Source of the DNA: Begonia masoniana
Lineage: Eukaryota; Streptophyta; Magnoliopsida; Cucurbitales; Begoniaceae
Reading direction: 5' to 3'
Length of the DNA stretch: 64,000 bases
NCBI GenBank assembly: GCA_022432975.1
Contig: CM039508.1
Coordinates: 14,879,549-14,943,548, forward strand
The notes under the pieces: generated by a model
What the model was told of the DNA's origin: nothing
What the model saw: only the letters and a program-made list of their open reading frames with translations
Databases searched by the model: none
Translations under genes and position numbers: made by a program
Shown: positions 39,304 through 51,700 of the stretch, in pieces
Layout: each line of letters begins with the position of its first letter
Numbering within the stretch: position 1 is the first letter of the stretch

Positions 39304-42300
39304 AACTGTGAGGAGGTTGGACACACGTTCAAGGAGTGCTTGAAGCCTAGAATCACCAGATGCTACAATTGTAACAAGATCGGCCACATTAGCAGAGATT
39401 GTCCGGTTCCTAAAAGGGGCCCTACTATGATCAAACCAAGAATATTCTCCATGACAGAGTCGAGTGAGGAACAGCCTGCTGTGGTGTCAGGTACTATATT
39501 GATCAACTCTGTGTCTGCTTTTACTTTAATAGATTCTGGTGCCACACATTCATTTATAGCATCTGCTTTTGCTGTTAAGTTAGACGTACAGTTTACCCCT
39601 TCCATGCATGTGTTTAATGTTGCATTGCCTTCTGGTGAACGCATGCACTCTAACCAAGTGATGCTTGGCAGTGAAGTGTTAGTAGGGAATGTAAGTCTAC
39701 CTGCTGATCTTATAATTATGGATATATTAGGATTTGATGTAATCCTAGGAATGGACTGGTTGTTTAAACATCATGCCACAATAGATTGTAGGACTGGAAT
39801 AGTTAGCTTCCAACCCCATGGTAGTTTGAAACACACCTTTCAAGCCTCAAAGAAAAGTAAGGAAATGTCTGTGATGACTTCTATTAACACAAGACCTTCC
39901 CTGTGTGGAGAGTATTTGTGCTTCTTAGCTAGCGTTTTAGACACACAGCTGATAGGAAAAGCAAATCCTCAGAGTGTCCTAATTGTCCAAGACTTTCCCG
40001 AGGTATTCTTAGATGACCTTCCTGGTTTGCCGCCAGATAAAGAGATTGAATTTGTTGTAGATGTTTACCCCAGCGCCGAGCCTGTGTCAAAGAATCCATA
40101 TAGACTGGCACCTACAGAACTTAAGGAATTGAAGAAACAGTTGGAGGATTTATTGCAGAAAGGGTTCATACGTCCAAGTTTTTCACCATGGGGTGCACCT
40201 ATCCTTTTTGTCAAAAAGAAGGATGGATCAATGCGCATGTGCATTGATTATAGAGAACTAAATAAGTTAACTGTTAAGAACAAGTATCTGTTGCCAAGGA
40301 TTGATGACTTGTTCGATCAGCTTAATGGTGCAAGAGTTTTCTCTAAGATTGACCTTAGGTCCGGTTATTACCAGTTGAAGGTTAAATCTGAAGATATCTC
40401 AAAAACTGCCTTTCGAACAAGGTATGAACATTATGAGTTTTTGGTTATGTCCTTTGGGTTAACAAATGCACCAGCAGCATTTATGGATCTCATGAATAGG
40501 GTATTTCATGAATATTTAGATAAGTTTGTCATAGTATTTATTGATGATATCCTAATCTATTCCCGTTCCAAGGATGAGCATGCCAGACACCTGACCTTGG
40601 TGTTGGAAGTATTAAAACAGCATCAACTTTACGCCAAGTTTTCTAAGTGTGAATTTTGGTTGAACCAAGTTCACTTTTTAGGGCATGTTATCTCTGGGGA
40701 TGGGATATCTGTCGATCCAGCTAAGGTCCAAGCAGTTAGGGATTGGCCCCAACCGAGAAATGCTACTGATATCAGGAGTTTTCTTGGACTTGCAGGGTAT
40801 TACAGAAAATTTATTGAAGGATTTTCAAAGATTGCAACACCCCTCACTTGGTTAACAAGGAAAAATATCATGTATGCTTGGACTGAGGAATGTGAATCCA
40901 GTTTCCAGACCTTGAAACATAAACTGACCAATGCTCCAATTTTGACACTTCCTGTAGAAGATGGTAAGTTTAGTATTTACTGTGACGCATCCAAGGTTAG
41001 ACTTGGCTGTGTCTTGATGCAAGAGGGAAGAGTAATAGCTTATGCCTCAAGAATTAAAAACACATGAGAAGAACTATCCTACACATGACTTAGAACTAAC
41101 TGTTGTGGTCTTTGCATTAAAGATTTGGAGGCACTACTTGTATGGACAAACCTGTGAGATATTTTCGGATCATAAAAGTCTGAAATACATTTTCACGCAA
41201 AAAGAACTGAATATGAGGCAACGTAGGTGGTTAGAGTTTGTCAAATATTACGATTTTGAGATTAAGTACCACCCTGGCAAGGCGAATGTAGTGGCTAATG
41301 CTTTGACTAGAGCGACCCCTTTAGTTTCTGCATTGACTCTAGACATACCGATAGCTTTAGAGACAGAATTTCAAAGATTTAACCTGGAAGCTGTGTCTAG
41401 TGTGTCAGCCATGCTTTCGGCCATATCTTTGAAGCCAACTATTTTGGAGAAAATAAAGGAAGTTCAAATGAATGACACTGAGTGTAATAAGTATAAATTG
41501 TGCATAGATTCTACAGACAAGTCAGATTTCAACTGCTCAGCTGATGGAATTCTCAAGTTTCGAAATAGATGGTTTGTTCCGGCTGATACCGAACTTAGAA
41601 AGGAAATCCTATCTGAGGCACATTCTTCTAGACTTTCTGTTCATCCTGGAAGCACGAAAATGTACAGGGATCTCAAGCAACATTATTAGTGGCCTGGTAT
41701 GAAAAGAAGTGTGGCGGAGTATGTAGAGTCATGTCTGATCTGCCAGCAAGTCAAAGCTGAACATCAGAGGCCTGCTGGGACATTGCAACCTTTGTCAGTT
41801 CCTGAATGGAAATGGGAACAAATAACTATGGATTTTGTTATAGGATTACCTAGAACAGCAAAAGGTCATCATGCAATTTGGGTAATAGTTGATCGTTTAA
41901 CCAAATCTGCTCACTTTCTGCCAATAAAGGTAACAAACTCGATGGATCAACTGGCTGAGTTGTATGTGCACGAAGTTGTTAGACTGCATGGAGTCCCAAG
42001 CACCATAATTTCAGACCGAGACTCCAGGTTTACATCTAAGTTTTGGAAAAGATTGCACAAGGCTATGGGAACACAGCTTAGTTTTAGCACAGCTTTCCAC
42101 CCTCAAACCGATGGACAATCCGAAAGAACCATCCAAACATGGGAGGATATGCTCCGTGCATGTGTATTAGATTTTCAAGGTTCATGGAGCAAATACTTGT
42201 CATTGACAGAATTTTCTTATAACAACAGTTTTCAGGCAACAATAGGCATGGCACCATACGAGGCACTGTATGGACGAAAGTGCAGATCTCCATTATATTG

Positions 42301-42871
42301 GGATGAAGTTGGAGAAGCACAATTGATTGGTCCTGATATTGTGCAGCAGACAGTGGAGAAGATTGCTCTTATCCGACAAAGAATCTTGACAGCTCAAAGT
42401 CGGCAGAAAAGCTATGCAGACAAAAGACGAAGAGAATTAGAATTTGATATTGGTAATGAAGTTTTCCTTAAGGTGTCACCTTTCAAAGGAGTTGCGAGAT
42501 TTGGAAAGAGGGGCAAGTTGAACCCCAGATTTATTGGACCGTTCACTATTCTGAAGAGAGTTAGGAGAGCAGCCTATCAGTTGCAGCTACTGAATTCTAT
42601 GGAGGGGATACACAGTGTGTTCCATATTTCTATGCTAAAGAAATGTATTAGAGATTCATCACAGATTGTGGAACAACAGAACATTGAAGTCCTTCCTACT
42701 CTTACTTATGAGGAGAAACCAGTAAAAATCTTAGATCATGCAGTAAAAGTATTACGCAACAAAGAGGTTCCACTGGTAAAAGTCTTATGGCATAACCAGA
42801 ACATTGAGGAGACAACATGGGAGCGCCAGCAGGACATGATGGACCAATATCCAGAACTATTTAGGTACTGA
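39304..42871 (+). pseudogene. gag end and pol of element A
   Basis: After the two zinc knuckles come protease [11 protein letters not shown] (about 39526), RT with [10 protein letters not shown] (about 40531-40560), RNase H ([10 protein letters not shown], about 40979; DHKSLKY), integrase with HHCC finger (about 41625-41760), DDE residues in MDFVIGLP (about 41830), SDRDSRF (about 42010) and QTDGQSERT, and a chromodomain-like tail ending at 42871. Lesions are a frameshift near 41050 inside RNase H and a TAG stop at 41687-41689, where related copies have the second Trp pair of the HYWWP motif. The integrase frame from 41699 is otherwise open for 390 codons. Confidence 0.93.
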
Positions 42872-42906
42872 ATTTTGAGGACAAAATTCTTTTAAGGAGG
42901 GTAGAT

Positions 42907-45087
42907 TGTAGCACCCGGTTCCATTGAATCAAAATTTATTTATTATTAATGATGTACTTTTATAGAAGGGTTGGGGGAGTTATTGATTAGGTTAGTAAAT
43001 GACTAGGCAATGGCAGAAAAGTAATTGAAAATTTAAAAATGGATAATATATTTAAGGTTAGTGATTTGGGGTTTAGTGCACGGTAGCCGCCACTAATTCC
43101 CTCATTTCTCTCTCGGCCTTCAGCTCTTCAACAGAAAACCTTCGGGCGATTTCTTTCTCACTCGATTCTCCTTCAACCTAGGTAAGCTCTCTTAGTATAT
43201 CTGTGATTTCAACAATTAGATAGCTGAGGGAGTACAATGTGTGAAGTTTCGAGGAATACTGTGAGTTGAGTTGAGTTCGGGTTTAGTGTTGAATCGAAAA
43301 TGCACAATGAACTAAGTTTCCAAACTAGTTTCCCAAGATTCCTGAATAGATTAGAATAAGGCTTAGTAGAAAGCTAATTGATATCATTTCTATGACTTAG
43401 GTGAGCAGACTTCTGAAGTAGTTTGAAAAAGAGCATCCCCAGGAGAGCCAGGTAAGTAAATTATTGCTTGCGCCTTCGGGCCTACATCACAAGACAGTAG
43501 GGTTTGTGCGTGTTTGTAAACATTTATTTTCAGCATGATATGCATCATATTTTAAAGGTACACGAAAATGAATTTGAATGCATATTGGTATGGTAATGAT
43601 TGAACATAATGAAACAGCTAAACGAATCAGCTTTACTGTTAAGGGAACTAATCCAACCCTTAATGAGACAGTGGATATTTATACTTTGGGAGAGTTGATC
43701 CAACTCCCAATTTCACAGGGGGATCTGAACAGTGAATCAGCTTTACTGTTAAGGGAACTAATCCAACCCTTAATGAGACAGTGGATATTTATACTTTGGG
43801 AGAGTTGATCCAACTCCCAATTTCACAGGGGGATCTGAACAGAAACGACGGATGAACAACTGAGAGGAGAAAGTAGAAATTGCATGTTTAGGAATTCATG
43901 TTTCAGCATTTCATTCCTTTTTCATTATTGCTTTGCTTACTTAGCATTAGGCTAATAGATGAGTTTTGTGATGTAGGTGTTGAGGATACTGGAAGTGAAT
44001 TTCCTGAATGCTCAGATGATTAGAAGTGGTTGGAGGAGTACATTCATACCTCAGCCTGGCAAACTGATGAGGCGGGTTAACTGTTGTCTGCTATGGTGCG
44101 GGTTTAGTTGATAATGTTTTAATTTGAGTATGATGAGCTTTCATGACAGTAGAGATTTTAATATTTCAACTATGTTTTGAGTTTTACTGATACTAGAGAT
44201 CTGTGAGTTTTAAATATTGGTTTTTTACTAGGTTTGAACAATACAATGTGAGTTGTTTCTGAATGATCTTGATGAAATAAGTAAATTCCTTTCTGAATTA
44301 GTGTCGTGTATGTATAGCGAGAAGTAGTTGAAATGTCGCTCTTAGTTCTATCGGAAGATGCCTTAGGAAAAGTCATCGGATGATGTAGGTTAATTCCATC
44401 GGAAGATGGCTTAGGAAAAGTCATCGGGTGATGTAGGTTAATTCCATCGGAAGATGCCTTAAGAATAGCCATCGGATGATGTCTCAGTAAAGTCACCGGT
44501 ACATGAGGTCTGTTCTATTGGAAGGTGTAGGTCAAAGTCCATCGGATGATGTCTCGGTAAACTCATCGGCAGATGCGTGCTGATGTCATCGGTAGATGTA
44601 GGAGGATTTTTTTGTCGTATAGTCATCAGAGGATGTAGAGTGTATTTTGTCGTTTGCGATTGGATGATGTTGGATAATTGATTGTCCGACTGACGTCACC
44701 GGTAGGTACAGACTATCGAGAGACGTCTTTTGGCTGACGTCATCGGCAGAAGCCTTCTATCTTCTGTTTCTGCTTCTTCCGTTGACTTTATCAATCGGCA
44801 GATGTGTTTGACCTCTGCGACTTCTCTAGTATTTCGCTGTCTAAACTTAATTTTCTATTTGCCGATTGTTTCTTAACAATTCAAACAACATTTCGTAGTT
44901 TGTTTAACTTCATTGTTGTTCAAATGATTTTCGCTGCAAGTATTTAAATGTTTTGAAGTTTCTTTTAAAAAAAAAAAAGAATGTTAAATTTAGATTTTTG
45001 AGAGAGTTTTAAATTTAGTCCAAGGTTTCTTAGTTACGTACGGGCTTATGAGTAACAAACCGGGTTCTGATAACTCGGGGTGTTACA
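42907..45087 (+). repeat. 3' LTR of element A
   Basis: 2.18 kb, TGTAGCACCCGG to TCGGGGTGTTACA, close to the ancestral length. It holds a tandem duplication of about 110 bp at 43623-43842 (also in the 5' LTR at 15304-15523), about three degenerate 48-bp units (44350-44480) and TGACGTCA palindromes at 44691-44698 and 44735-44742. Confidence 0.93.
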
Positions 45088-45998
45088 CACGGGTTGTGGT
45101 CGGGTTTAGGTGTTCGCACTTTGCCAATATGCGGTCGGGGGGCTCGGGATCAGGGTTCGCCTTAGGTTTGGGATTTTGAATAGTGGAAAGAAGAAGAGTG
45201 AAGTGAAGACAGAAGAATAGAAAAACCAAGTGTAATTAACTGAACCGGTCCGGTCTGGTTCTGACTCCAGGAAAGAGCATTTCGGGAAGAAAAAATAGAC
45301 ACGTGAAAAAAACGTGACATTTTAACGAAAAATTAGACGGTATGAGGGAAATTGCCCATTATCCATACATTGAGGTTGTTTTTGCCCATTATCCAAGTTT
45401 ACGGTATAAATTGCTCATTTCACCTAGTTGTAAGGGCCAAATTGCACTTTACCCTTATCTTAATTATAAAGGAAATAATCTGTCTTTAAGAAGTTTCTTT
45501 TATTCATATGATTCTCCATTTTTAGGCAATTTGAAGTTTCTTCTGAGTCTTTGACTTTAGACATTTAAAATTTATTTTACATTTTGTTTTTTGTATTGTG
45601 AGTTTTAATTGTTGTCCCTCGTCGACAAAACTAAAGCAAACGGGTCTGAGAGAATTTCTCTCACTCATTAAGCTAGCTTTTGGAGTGAGTTATACCCTCT
45701 CACTTTCTATCATGGTATCAAAGCTAAATCTGTACGATAGGAGGATCAATTAAACACGTTAGACATGAAAGAAAAAAGAAACCTATCACGTTAGATGTGT
45801 AGGTGGGTGGTATCCTATATCGACAGAATTAAATCAAACGTGTGATGACACGTGGCGGGGCCTGATCTAGGTGAGCCGAAGGGACCACATGGCCTGTTCC
45901 GGGTGAGTTGGAGTTGCTTGGGGCGGTATATGAAAATAAAACATATGTAAGGAAACCCTCTCAAGATAGTAAGACGCGTTTTGGAGCACAATTGACAA

Positions 45999-46080
45999 CG
46001 AATCCCATAAGAACTCCGAAGTTAAAAGTGTTTCGGCGAGAGTAGTACCAGGTTGCGTGACCGACTGGAAGTTCTTGCCA
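45999..46080 (+). repeat. 5S rRNA-like segment in Cassandra LTR 1
   Basis: Reads CCCATAAGAACTCCGAAGTTAAA, then GGCGAGAGTAGTACCAGGTT and a GTGACC...GGAAGTTCTTG end, matching the 3' two thirds of plant 5S rRNA including the internal A-box and C-box regions, with substitutions. It is part of a transposon LTR and is not a functional 5S gene. Confidence 0.85.
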
Positions 46081-46309
46081 AACAAAGCTGTGAGAGGAGG
46101 ATATTGGGCTACGGTTCAAACCCCAAAGCGGACAATATCTTATTAGGAAAATGGGTCGTTACAAATGGTATCAGAGTCTGTACCCAACCAGAAATATGGC
46201 CAACGAGGAAGTTGGGACCCCGAGGGGGGGTGATTGTGATGACATGTGATGTCGTCGGTCTCAAACCACGTGGCGGGGCCTGATCCGGATGAGCCAGAGG
46301 GACCACATG

Positions 46310-48407
46310 TGTAACGCCCCGAATTATCTGAACCCGGTTCGTTACACAAAAGCCCAAACATAACTAAGAAATTTCAACCATATTTTAAAACTTCTTTCAA
46401 CGTTCAACATTTGACATTTACTAAAATCTTAATACATTTAAAAATTTGCAGCGAAAATCATTTGAGCAACAATAGAGTTAAACAAGACTATGAAACATTG
46501 TTTGAAATGTTAAGAAACAATCGGCAAATAGGAAATAAAGGTTTAAACCGTGGAATACTTGAAAAAGTCGCAGAAGTCAAACGCATCTGCCGATGAATAA
46601 AGTCAACGGAAGAAGCAGAAACAGAAAATAGAAAGCTTCTACCGATGACGTCACCCAGAAGAGTTGGAAACAAAAGACATCTCTCGGTGAACTGCATCTG
46701 CCGATGACGTCAGCCGGATAAATCAATTATCCAACATCAACCGATCGCAAAATAGCAAGTTTTGTGACTCGCATCTACCGACGACAAAACGACAAAAAGG
46801 ATTTCTCATTCCCTTCTTCCGATAGAATAAACTGCATATACCAATCACTAAACGACAAAGCATGATACCCACTCATACCGATAGTACAAAATCTACATCT
46901 TCCGATAGAATTAAGCCTACGTCATCCGATTGAATGAACTTCATGTACCGATGACTTTACTGAGACATCATCTAATAGACAACATAACTATAACTCAATA
47001 TCTACCGATAGAGGACAGAACGACATTTCAACTATTTCTTGCTATGCAAACACAACTCTAAGTACAGAAAAGAATTTACTACTCTACTGAAACCATTCAG
47101 AAATAATTTGAATCATTGCATTACCCAAATCCAGTAAGAACCAACATTTAAAAACTCAACAGAATATCATTATCAGAAAATCTCAAAACGTATTCAAAAT
47201 ATTAAAACCACTACTGTCATGAAAACCTAATATACTTAAATTGAAACATTGTCAACTAAAACTTCGTACCAACTGACATCAGTTAAACCGCTTCATCAAG
47301 TACCAGATTCGTGGCATGAATGTGCTCCTCAAACCAGCCTATCCATCAACAAACTCAGAGAAATCACCTGCTGTCACTTCCTCACCTACATCACAAAACT
47401 CATCTATTAACCTAATGCTAAATAAGTGAAGTAATAATGAAATGATATGCTGAAACCTAAATCCTAAATATGCAGTTTCTACTTTCTCATCTCAGTTGCA
47501 CATTCGTTCGTTCACTGATCTGATCCCTCGGTTCCCTTGGGAGTGGGATCAATTCTCCCAATGTTATACATCATCTTCATCAGTTAAGGGGTGGATGAAT
47601 TCCCTTAATAGCTATTCTGATCCCTCAGTTCCCTTGGGAGTGGGATCAGTTCTCCCAATGTTATAAATTCTCTTCATCAGTTAAGGGGTGGATTAGTTCC
47701 CTTAACAGCCAATGCATTTCAATCTGTACTTGCCTTTCCATAACACTACATGAAAGTTCATTTTCGTATTCTTTCAAAAACATGATGCATGACATAAGGG
47801 AAAACACTCAAACATACATAACCCTACTGTTTTGTGATGTAGGCCCGAAGGCACACACAATACTTCACTTACTTGGCTCTCCTGGAAATGCTCGGTTTCA
47901 ACTACTCCAGAAGCTCGCTCACCTAAGGTCATGATAGTACATTAATTCAACTCTCACTAAACCTTACCAAAAATCAATAATATGCTTGAGGAAACCGATT
48001 TGAAACTCTGCTACCCGTGCATTCCTTTTTATCACCAAGAACCTGAACCTACCCTCAATCACAGTATCCTCAAAATCTTCACATTGTATTCTCTCAGTTA
48101 TCTAATCGCTAAAATACAAGAAAAACAAGGAAGACTTACCTAGGTTGAAGGAGAATCGGGCGAGAGAATCACCTAGAGAGCTCTACTGCTCGAGCTGAAA
48201 ACCGAAAGAGGGAAATAGGGAATAGTGGCGGCTACAATGTATTAACACTTCCCTTAAATACGTTATCCGTTTTTAAATTTCCAATTTACATAAATGCCCT
48301 TGCTTAGTCACTCATTAACCTAATCAACAATTCTCTCAATTCTACTATGAAATTGCACATCATTAATTGATAAGTTAAATTTGGTTTGATTGAAACCGGG
48401 TGCTACA
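46310..48407 (-). mobile_element. Solo LTR G of the A family
   Basis: 2.1 kb, TGTAACGCCCCG to ACCGGGTGCTACA; on the minus strand it starts TGTAGCACCCGGTTTCAAT, like the A LTR. It is flanked by ACATG (46305-46309) and GCATG (48408-48412), a target duplication with one change, and interrupts the second Cassandra LTR exactly where LTR 1 reads GACCACATGGCC. No internal region remains, so it formed by LTR-LTR recombination. It has dispersed CATC-N4-GATG motifs (46580-46990) but no expanded array, and TGACGTCA at 46646 and 46705. Confidence 0.9.
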
Positions 48408-48540
48408 GCATGGCCTGTTCCGGGTGAACCGGAGGGTCGTTACAGTAATCCCACATCACTTGGGGCAGTATATGGAAATGAAACATATGTAAGGAAACCT
48501 TCCCAAGATAGTAAGACGAGTTTTTGAGCACAATTGACAA

Positions 48541-48620
48541 CGGATCCCATAAGAACTAAAAAGTTAAAAGTGCTTCGGCGAGAGTAGTACCAGGTTGGGT
48601 GACCAACTAGGAAGTCCTCG
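48541..48620 (+). repeat. 5S rRNA-like segment in Cassandra LTR 2
   Basis: GATCCCATAAGAACT, AGTTAAAAGTGCTTCGGCG, AGAGTAGTACCAGG and GGGTGACCAACTAGGAAGTC match plant 5S rRNA more closely than the copy in LTR 1. Transposon-borne. Confidence 0.85.
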
Positions 48621-48795
48621 CCAAACAAAGCCGTGAGGGGAGGATATTGAGTTACGTCCAATCCCCAGAGCGGACAATATCTTACTGAGAAAATAGGTCG
48701 TTACAAAATGGACCTGTATAAATATGAGAGGGATTTCTTCACTCTTTGAGTTAGCTTTTAGAGTGAGATCTACCATCTTACTTTCTATCATTAAT

Positions 48796-51700
48796 TGTAA
48801 CTCTGATTTTTTTCTTTTTCAAAGAGTTACATTTCAAAATGGATGACTTTTACAAATTTGTCAACCAAATGTGAACAACAATGAAGTTGGTTTTAGGTTG
48901 GTGTTGCAAACCCTCTTTCGAGTTTTGTCTTCGCAAACTCAAACTCGATTTGTTAATTATTTCTTACATTTGATACCATAATAGTTGTAAACGATCACTT
49001 CAAATTGGAACCGAATGGAGCCGCCTTGGTCAAATTTGGAACGGTATTCAACCAATCAGTCTGTCAATCAATTCAAGGCATCGACACCATTTCGATCATG
49101 TTCCGACAATTCATGCCTTAGGCGTCCCCTAGTGACAATCTTCTCTTTCAGTTAGTCGTAAAACACGAATAAAAAGTTTTGAAGTGTGCGAGTCACCGAG
49201 AGATTAACCTAAGACAAGAGAGGGAAGTTTATAAATATGAATCTCATTTAACACCTTAAGTAATATCACGGCTTCTTTTTAATTCTTATTACTTAATCTA
49301 ATACTCAATAATTAATCAATATAGTTCATGATTTATTAAATATTTATAAAAGGGGAGGTGATCATCAAATCATGTAGCAAATCATAATTAAAAATAATAT
49401 CAATATACATAAAGTATCGAACGTGAGGAATGATTCCTTTCACTCCCCATCGGCATCATCATCCCTTTACTTTTCAATCTTAGTTTGACCATTTAAAGTG
49501 ATTTTGAAATTTGGCATTTAATCACTTTCTTCAAAACTAGACTTTTTTGTTATTTTCATTTATTTAAATCCAAAAATCAAAAAACAAAAAGAAGACACAT
49601 TCCCGCCCAATCTGCTTTTCCTTCTCTTTTGTCCTCTCTTCCTCCCTTTTGTTTATTCTATTTTTCCAGTTTTGCTTTTTCGGTGAAATTTATCATTTAT
49701 ATTTATTAATATCAAAAAATTACATTATCATGTGATTTCAAAGCTTACTCTTTTAAACTATACAGTGTTAATAAAAGAAGCATATTTTAATATCAGAGTC
49801 AGAGATTCTAAATTTAAATCTCGACGTTGTAAAAAAAAATCAAATTTAAGGAATAAGACCAAGAAAAATATAAACGATCAAATTATTTCTTACCCACAAG
49901 ACTTAGGTTTTGAGATGGTAATTTATCCGTTACATAAAGAAATTGATTAAGTGATTAAGCAAAGATGTAATAATTTTAATTAAAATTAAATAGAGTTAAA
50001 AAGAAATGTTATTTTAAGTAGAAAAATGTTAGTGTGCCATGCCCATGGCTATGGCTACAAGCTACTACAACCAAACCAAGCTGGACCACGTACATGTGTT
50101 CACGTACAGATATCGAACCCATGCAACGAGACATGTATAAGACACGTGTCTCAATATAAGTATAACTACTTCATTAAAAATGCCACGTGTTATTTTGTCG
50201 GAGAAAGTGATGTGAATGGATTGGCATTTACCAAATTTTAGCAGCGGAGGATCCAGAGCAGGGACTGACTCAATCTCACTATCTAATATGTATTTATTAT
50301 AATTATTATTTTTTTTTTGAGAAAGATTGAATTTATTTTTTAAAATTTTATTTTTATTCCGTCAACATACATTTATACGTGTAGCTATAGTTGGTACTTT
50401 AATTAACATAACCTAAACTTAGGATTCAATTAACATAACCTAAACTTACGATTCGTAACGTCCTAGTACTTTCTCATCCCTCGGTCGTGCTCTCAAAGTT
50501 CAATGATTCAGCGAGATTCGCATAATTTGGAACCCTAATTCTAACTTCTTCGTAACGTTTTTATGAAATTTGAATTTGATTTTTGAATACTAACTTTTCA
50601 TGTTTCAATCTTTGAAAAAGATATACGAGGATAAATAATTATCAAAGCAAGCATAGTGATATTAATTGTGAAAAGTCTTCTTCTAATATTCACCACAATC
50701 TTTTGCATAAAGTTTAGGTTGTGATTTAACATTTCTAATAAGATAAGTAAAAAAAAAAAATTATAAATATAAAATCTACTTAAAAAATTAAAACAAATAA
50801 AATCAAATACTACAATAATAGATAAAACAAAATATTAATAGATCACAAGATTATAGATAGAGTTCAACTTATAAGAGGGTAAAAATATGAGATAGAGCTA
50901 AAGGATCGTAATAGACTTAAATCTTGCAAAATAATTGTTGATTGCTTTGATTATCTGTTTTTGTACGTAAAAAAAACGTTGAATTCTTACTCTATTGAAT
51001 TAAAAGACTAAAATAACCTCATATCATCTTCTCCTGTGCGCGCGAACGTCACATTCGATCTTTTACGATAATTCTAATATAGTCCCTAATTAAACATAAA
51101 AAATCTAATTAATACTCAATCGTGCATCCTTGGAATTTCCATATTTTACTAAATGAAGCCGACTTTCAAGGGAGGATATAGTTATTAACAAAAACACACT
51201 TGAAAATGAAGTTGTTTAATAGCGTTGACTTTTTTGTTTTGTTGAAATTTGAACGTGTTGGGGGTTATAAGACACTAATCACAATAAAAATATGATATCG
51301 GTCCAATAAACATGTTTTCTTGTCCCAAATGTGTTTCAAACAAAGAATCAACATGTGTAATATGAAATTATATTCATATTTTGGTAATAGTTTAATAAAC
51401 TTTATGATAATACTACACAACTTGATCTCGAGTTGTTTTAATAATCGTACGATAGTTTCTTCTAATAGAAAAACAAAAAGATAATATCGAGAACTTCTAT
51501 ATATGGTAAAATTTTGAAAAAAGCTTGAAAAAATAGGAAAACAATTCGAAAGATTCTTGATTCAACTAATATTGAGGGTGTAGAAAGAAAGTCATGCATG
51601 TTAGATATAATTTACTATATCTATTGGATCTATCTATCATATATTATAGTTATCATTAAGAAAAATGTTGAATACATATTTAGTAATTGGACTTAAAAAT

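Larger units (their letters stand above)
14041..45087 (+). mobile_element. Ty3/gypsy retrotransposon A (interrupted by B and C)
   Basis: The full element has LTRs at 14041-18216 and 42907-45087 (TGTAGCACC...GGTGTTACA) and a 5-bp duplication CACGG at 14036-14040 and 45088-45092. A tRNA-Met primer site lies just inside the left LTR, and a polypurine tract AAGGAGGGTAGAT at about 42894-42906 precedes the right LTR. Gag-pol runs on the plus strand: 18372-19283, then 39304-42871, split by element B. Gene order protease, RT, RNase H, integrase defines Ty3/gypsy. The C-terminal VPLVKVLW...WERQQDM tail resembles the chromodomain-like tail of Tekay/Del-type elements. The coding region is broken, so the element is dead. 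Confidence 0.95.
11126..45454. mobile_element. Mutator-like element D, host of a three-deep retrotransposon nest
   Basis: The left end GAGTAAAGTGCAATTT (11126) and the right end AAATTGCACTTTACCC (45454) are inverted copies of the MITE ends at 2648-3293. They are flanked by a perfect 9-bp duplication TTATCTTAA at 11117-11125 and 45455-45463. The terminal inverted repeats extend roughly 180-200 bp. D's own sequence is 11126-14040 plus 45093-45454, about 3.3 kb; the rest is inserted retrotransposons. No MULE transposase is present, so D is non-autonomous. Its interior has a GC-rich, leader-like stretch (11380-11580) and gene-fragment-like frames on the minus strand, which suggests a Pack-MULE, though no donor gene is identified. 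Confidence 0.85.
45841..48705 (+). mobile_element. Cassandra TRIM (5S rRNA-bearing LTRs)
   Basis: LTR 1 is 45841-46163 (TGTGATGACACGTGG to GGTCGTTACA), the interior about 70 bp with tRNA-Met primer site TGGTATCAGAG at 46166 and G-rich tract CCCCGAGGGGGGG, and LTR 2 from 46235, split by a solo LTR, ending at 48705. LTR 2 has about 22 extra bases near its start (46245-46266). Flanking AAACG and AAATG are a target duplication with one transition. Both LTRs carry 5S rRNA-like sequence, the hallmark of Cassandra elements. No protein is encoded, as expected. Confidence 0.9.
45610..48790 (+). mobile_element. TRIM element E with short LTRs, hosting Cassandra
   Basis: A perfect TTAAT duplication lies at 45605-45609 and 48791-48795. 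The left LTR is 45610-45712 and the right LTR begins at about 45808 and ends at 48790, both ending CTTTCTATCA. The primer site TGGTATCAAAGC follows the left LTR directly. The purine-rich GTAGGTGGG precedes the right LTR. LTRs are about 100-120 bp and the interior is about 95 bp without coding capacity, as for TRIMs. Cassandra sits inside the right LTR. Confidence 0.85.

Noticed and set aside
45999..46080. Functional 5S rRNA gene
   Set aside because: The segment is incomplete, substituted and duplicated in the paired LTRs of a Cassandra element.
50026..50241. 71-codon frame with Cys and His residues
   Set aside because: No domain spacing or homologous pattern, in an AT-rich spacer; retained only as a region with G-box-like sites.
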